From DATFPQ01 sp035264765 (GTDB taxonomy: Bacteria; Actinomycetota; Actinomycetes; Actinomycetales; Angustibacteraceae): a stretch of DNA of 5,853 nt. A program made the translations under genes and the position numbers. Of the stretch, positions 5,681-5,853 are shown piece after piece (positions within the stretch are counted from its first letter, which is position 1; the number at the start of each line of letters is the position of its first letter). The notes under the pieces were generated by a model. It ran no database searches. It worked only from the letters and a program-made list of their open reading frames with translations, and was not told the origin of the DNA. The stretch spans positions 1 to 5,853 of the forward strand of contig DATFPQ010000019.1 in assembly GCA_035264765.1 (NCBI GenBank), read 5' to 3'.

Positions 5681-5686
5681 ATCGTA
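5681..5686 (-). promoter_or_regulatory. Candidate -10 box of pmt (leaderless)
   Basis: On the minus strand TACGAT ends six bases before GTG 5674, so the expected transcription start is the G of the start codon itself. No Shine-Dalgarno sequence precedes the GTG, which fits leaderless translation. No clear -35 box is seen. Confidence 0.5.
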
Positions 5687-5726
5687 GGTGGGACCCCTCA
5701 CGATGCCGCAGCCCGACGAGCGCCCG

Positions 5727-5732
5727 TAGGGT
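5727..5732 (+). promoter_or_regulatory. Candidate -10 box of the dehydrogenase gene (leaderless)
   Basis: TAGGGT fits TANNNT and ends six bases before ATG 5739, so transcription should start at the A of the ATG. The spacing is identical to that of the pmt promoter on the other strand, 40 bases away. No -35 box is convincing. Confidence 0.5.
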
Positions 5733-5738
5733 CGGGCC

Positions 5739-5853
5739 ATGGATCTGGGGCTCGCGGGATCACGGGCGGTCGTCACCGGAGGCAGCCGCGGCCTGGGCCT
5801 GGCCATCGCCGACCGGCTGGCCGAGGAGGGCGCGGACGTCGCGCTGCTGGCCC
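5739..5853 (+). CDS. Short-chain dehydrogenase/reductase (SDR), N-terminal part only
   Basis: Only the first 38 residues lie in the window. They form the start of a Rossmann fold: a short lead, strand RAVVTG, the nucleotide-binding TGGSRGLG (13-20) in the classical SDR pattern TGxxxGxG, helix LAIADRLAEEGA, and the second strand DVALL. SDRs are NAD(P)-dependent oxidoreductases; the substrate cannot be told because the catalytic Tyr-Lys region is outside. ATG 5739 places the glycine motif at the usual distance from the N-terminus. It is divergent from pmt with 64 bases between start codons. In M. tuberculosis the divergent neighbour of pmt is a different gene (Rv1003, rsmI type), so an SDR here is a local difference. 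Confidence 0.85.
   Translation, partial: MDLGLAGSRAVVTGGSRGLGLAIADRLAEEGADVALLA

Noticed and set aside
5675..5806. Longer pmt with 44 extra N-terminal residues
   Set aside because: It would overlap the start of the divergent SDR gene by 68 bases and the extra residues look like antisense sequence; GTG 5674 has a matching promoter.

Overview
The window is very GC-rich, with dense G/C third positions, GTG starts and promoters with only a TANNNT -10 box directly before the start codon. This fits a high-GC actinobacterium. Several protein matches and the gene order recall the Mycobacterium tuberculosis stretch moeA1-rimJ-Rv0996 ... pmt (Rv1002c). A Geodermatophilaceae/Frankiales-type genome is my best guess, but nothing here proves a genus.

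Layout. (1) Positions 1-1612 hold a tight plus-strand operon: moaC (cut by the left edge), a moaB/mog-family gene, and a RimJ/RimL-type GNAT acetyltransferase; the gaps are 19 bp and 1 bp. (2) Positions 1613-2017 are non-coding: five contiguous copies of a degenerate 35-bp repeat, a nested hairpin and a candidate promoter. (3) Positions 2018-3367 encode a 449-residue membrane protein with one N-terminal TM, a long disordered linker, a TM hairpin and a second disordered tail. It resembles the actinobacterial SepX/GlpR-type cell-division membrane proteins. (4) Positions 3368-3674 are non-coding, opening with an 11/15-bp repeat that includes the stop codon. (5) A tRNA-Ala(CGC) lies at 3675-3747, followed by a 14-bp hairpin. 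(6) Positions 3841-3993 form a third tandem repeat family (18-bp units) ending 4 bp from the end of pmt. (7) pmt (protein O-mannosyltransferase) runs on the minus strand at 3998-5674. (8) A divergent short-chain dehydrogenase starts at 5739 and is cut by the right edge.

How it works together. MoaC and MoaB/Mog act in molybdenum cofactor synthesis. The acetyltransferase and SepX-like gene next to them reproduce the neighbourhood in which Corynebacterium and mycobacteria keep a MoeA (gephyrin-like) protein and its membrane receptor, recruited from cofactor synthesis to cell division. The moeA-like partner is not in this window; it may end at the TGA at 1-3. Pmt works in the membrane on exported proteins.

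The most unusual signals are the three unrelated tandem-repeat families, each at or just after the stop codon of a protein gene (rimJ, sepX-like, pmt), and three promoter/start arrangements predicting leaderless or nearly leaderless mRNAs. I found no mobile element, CRISPR array or defence system.
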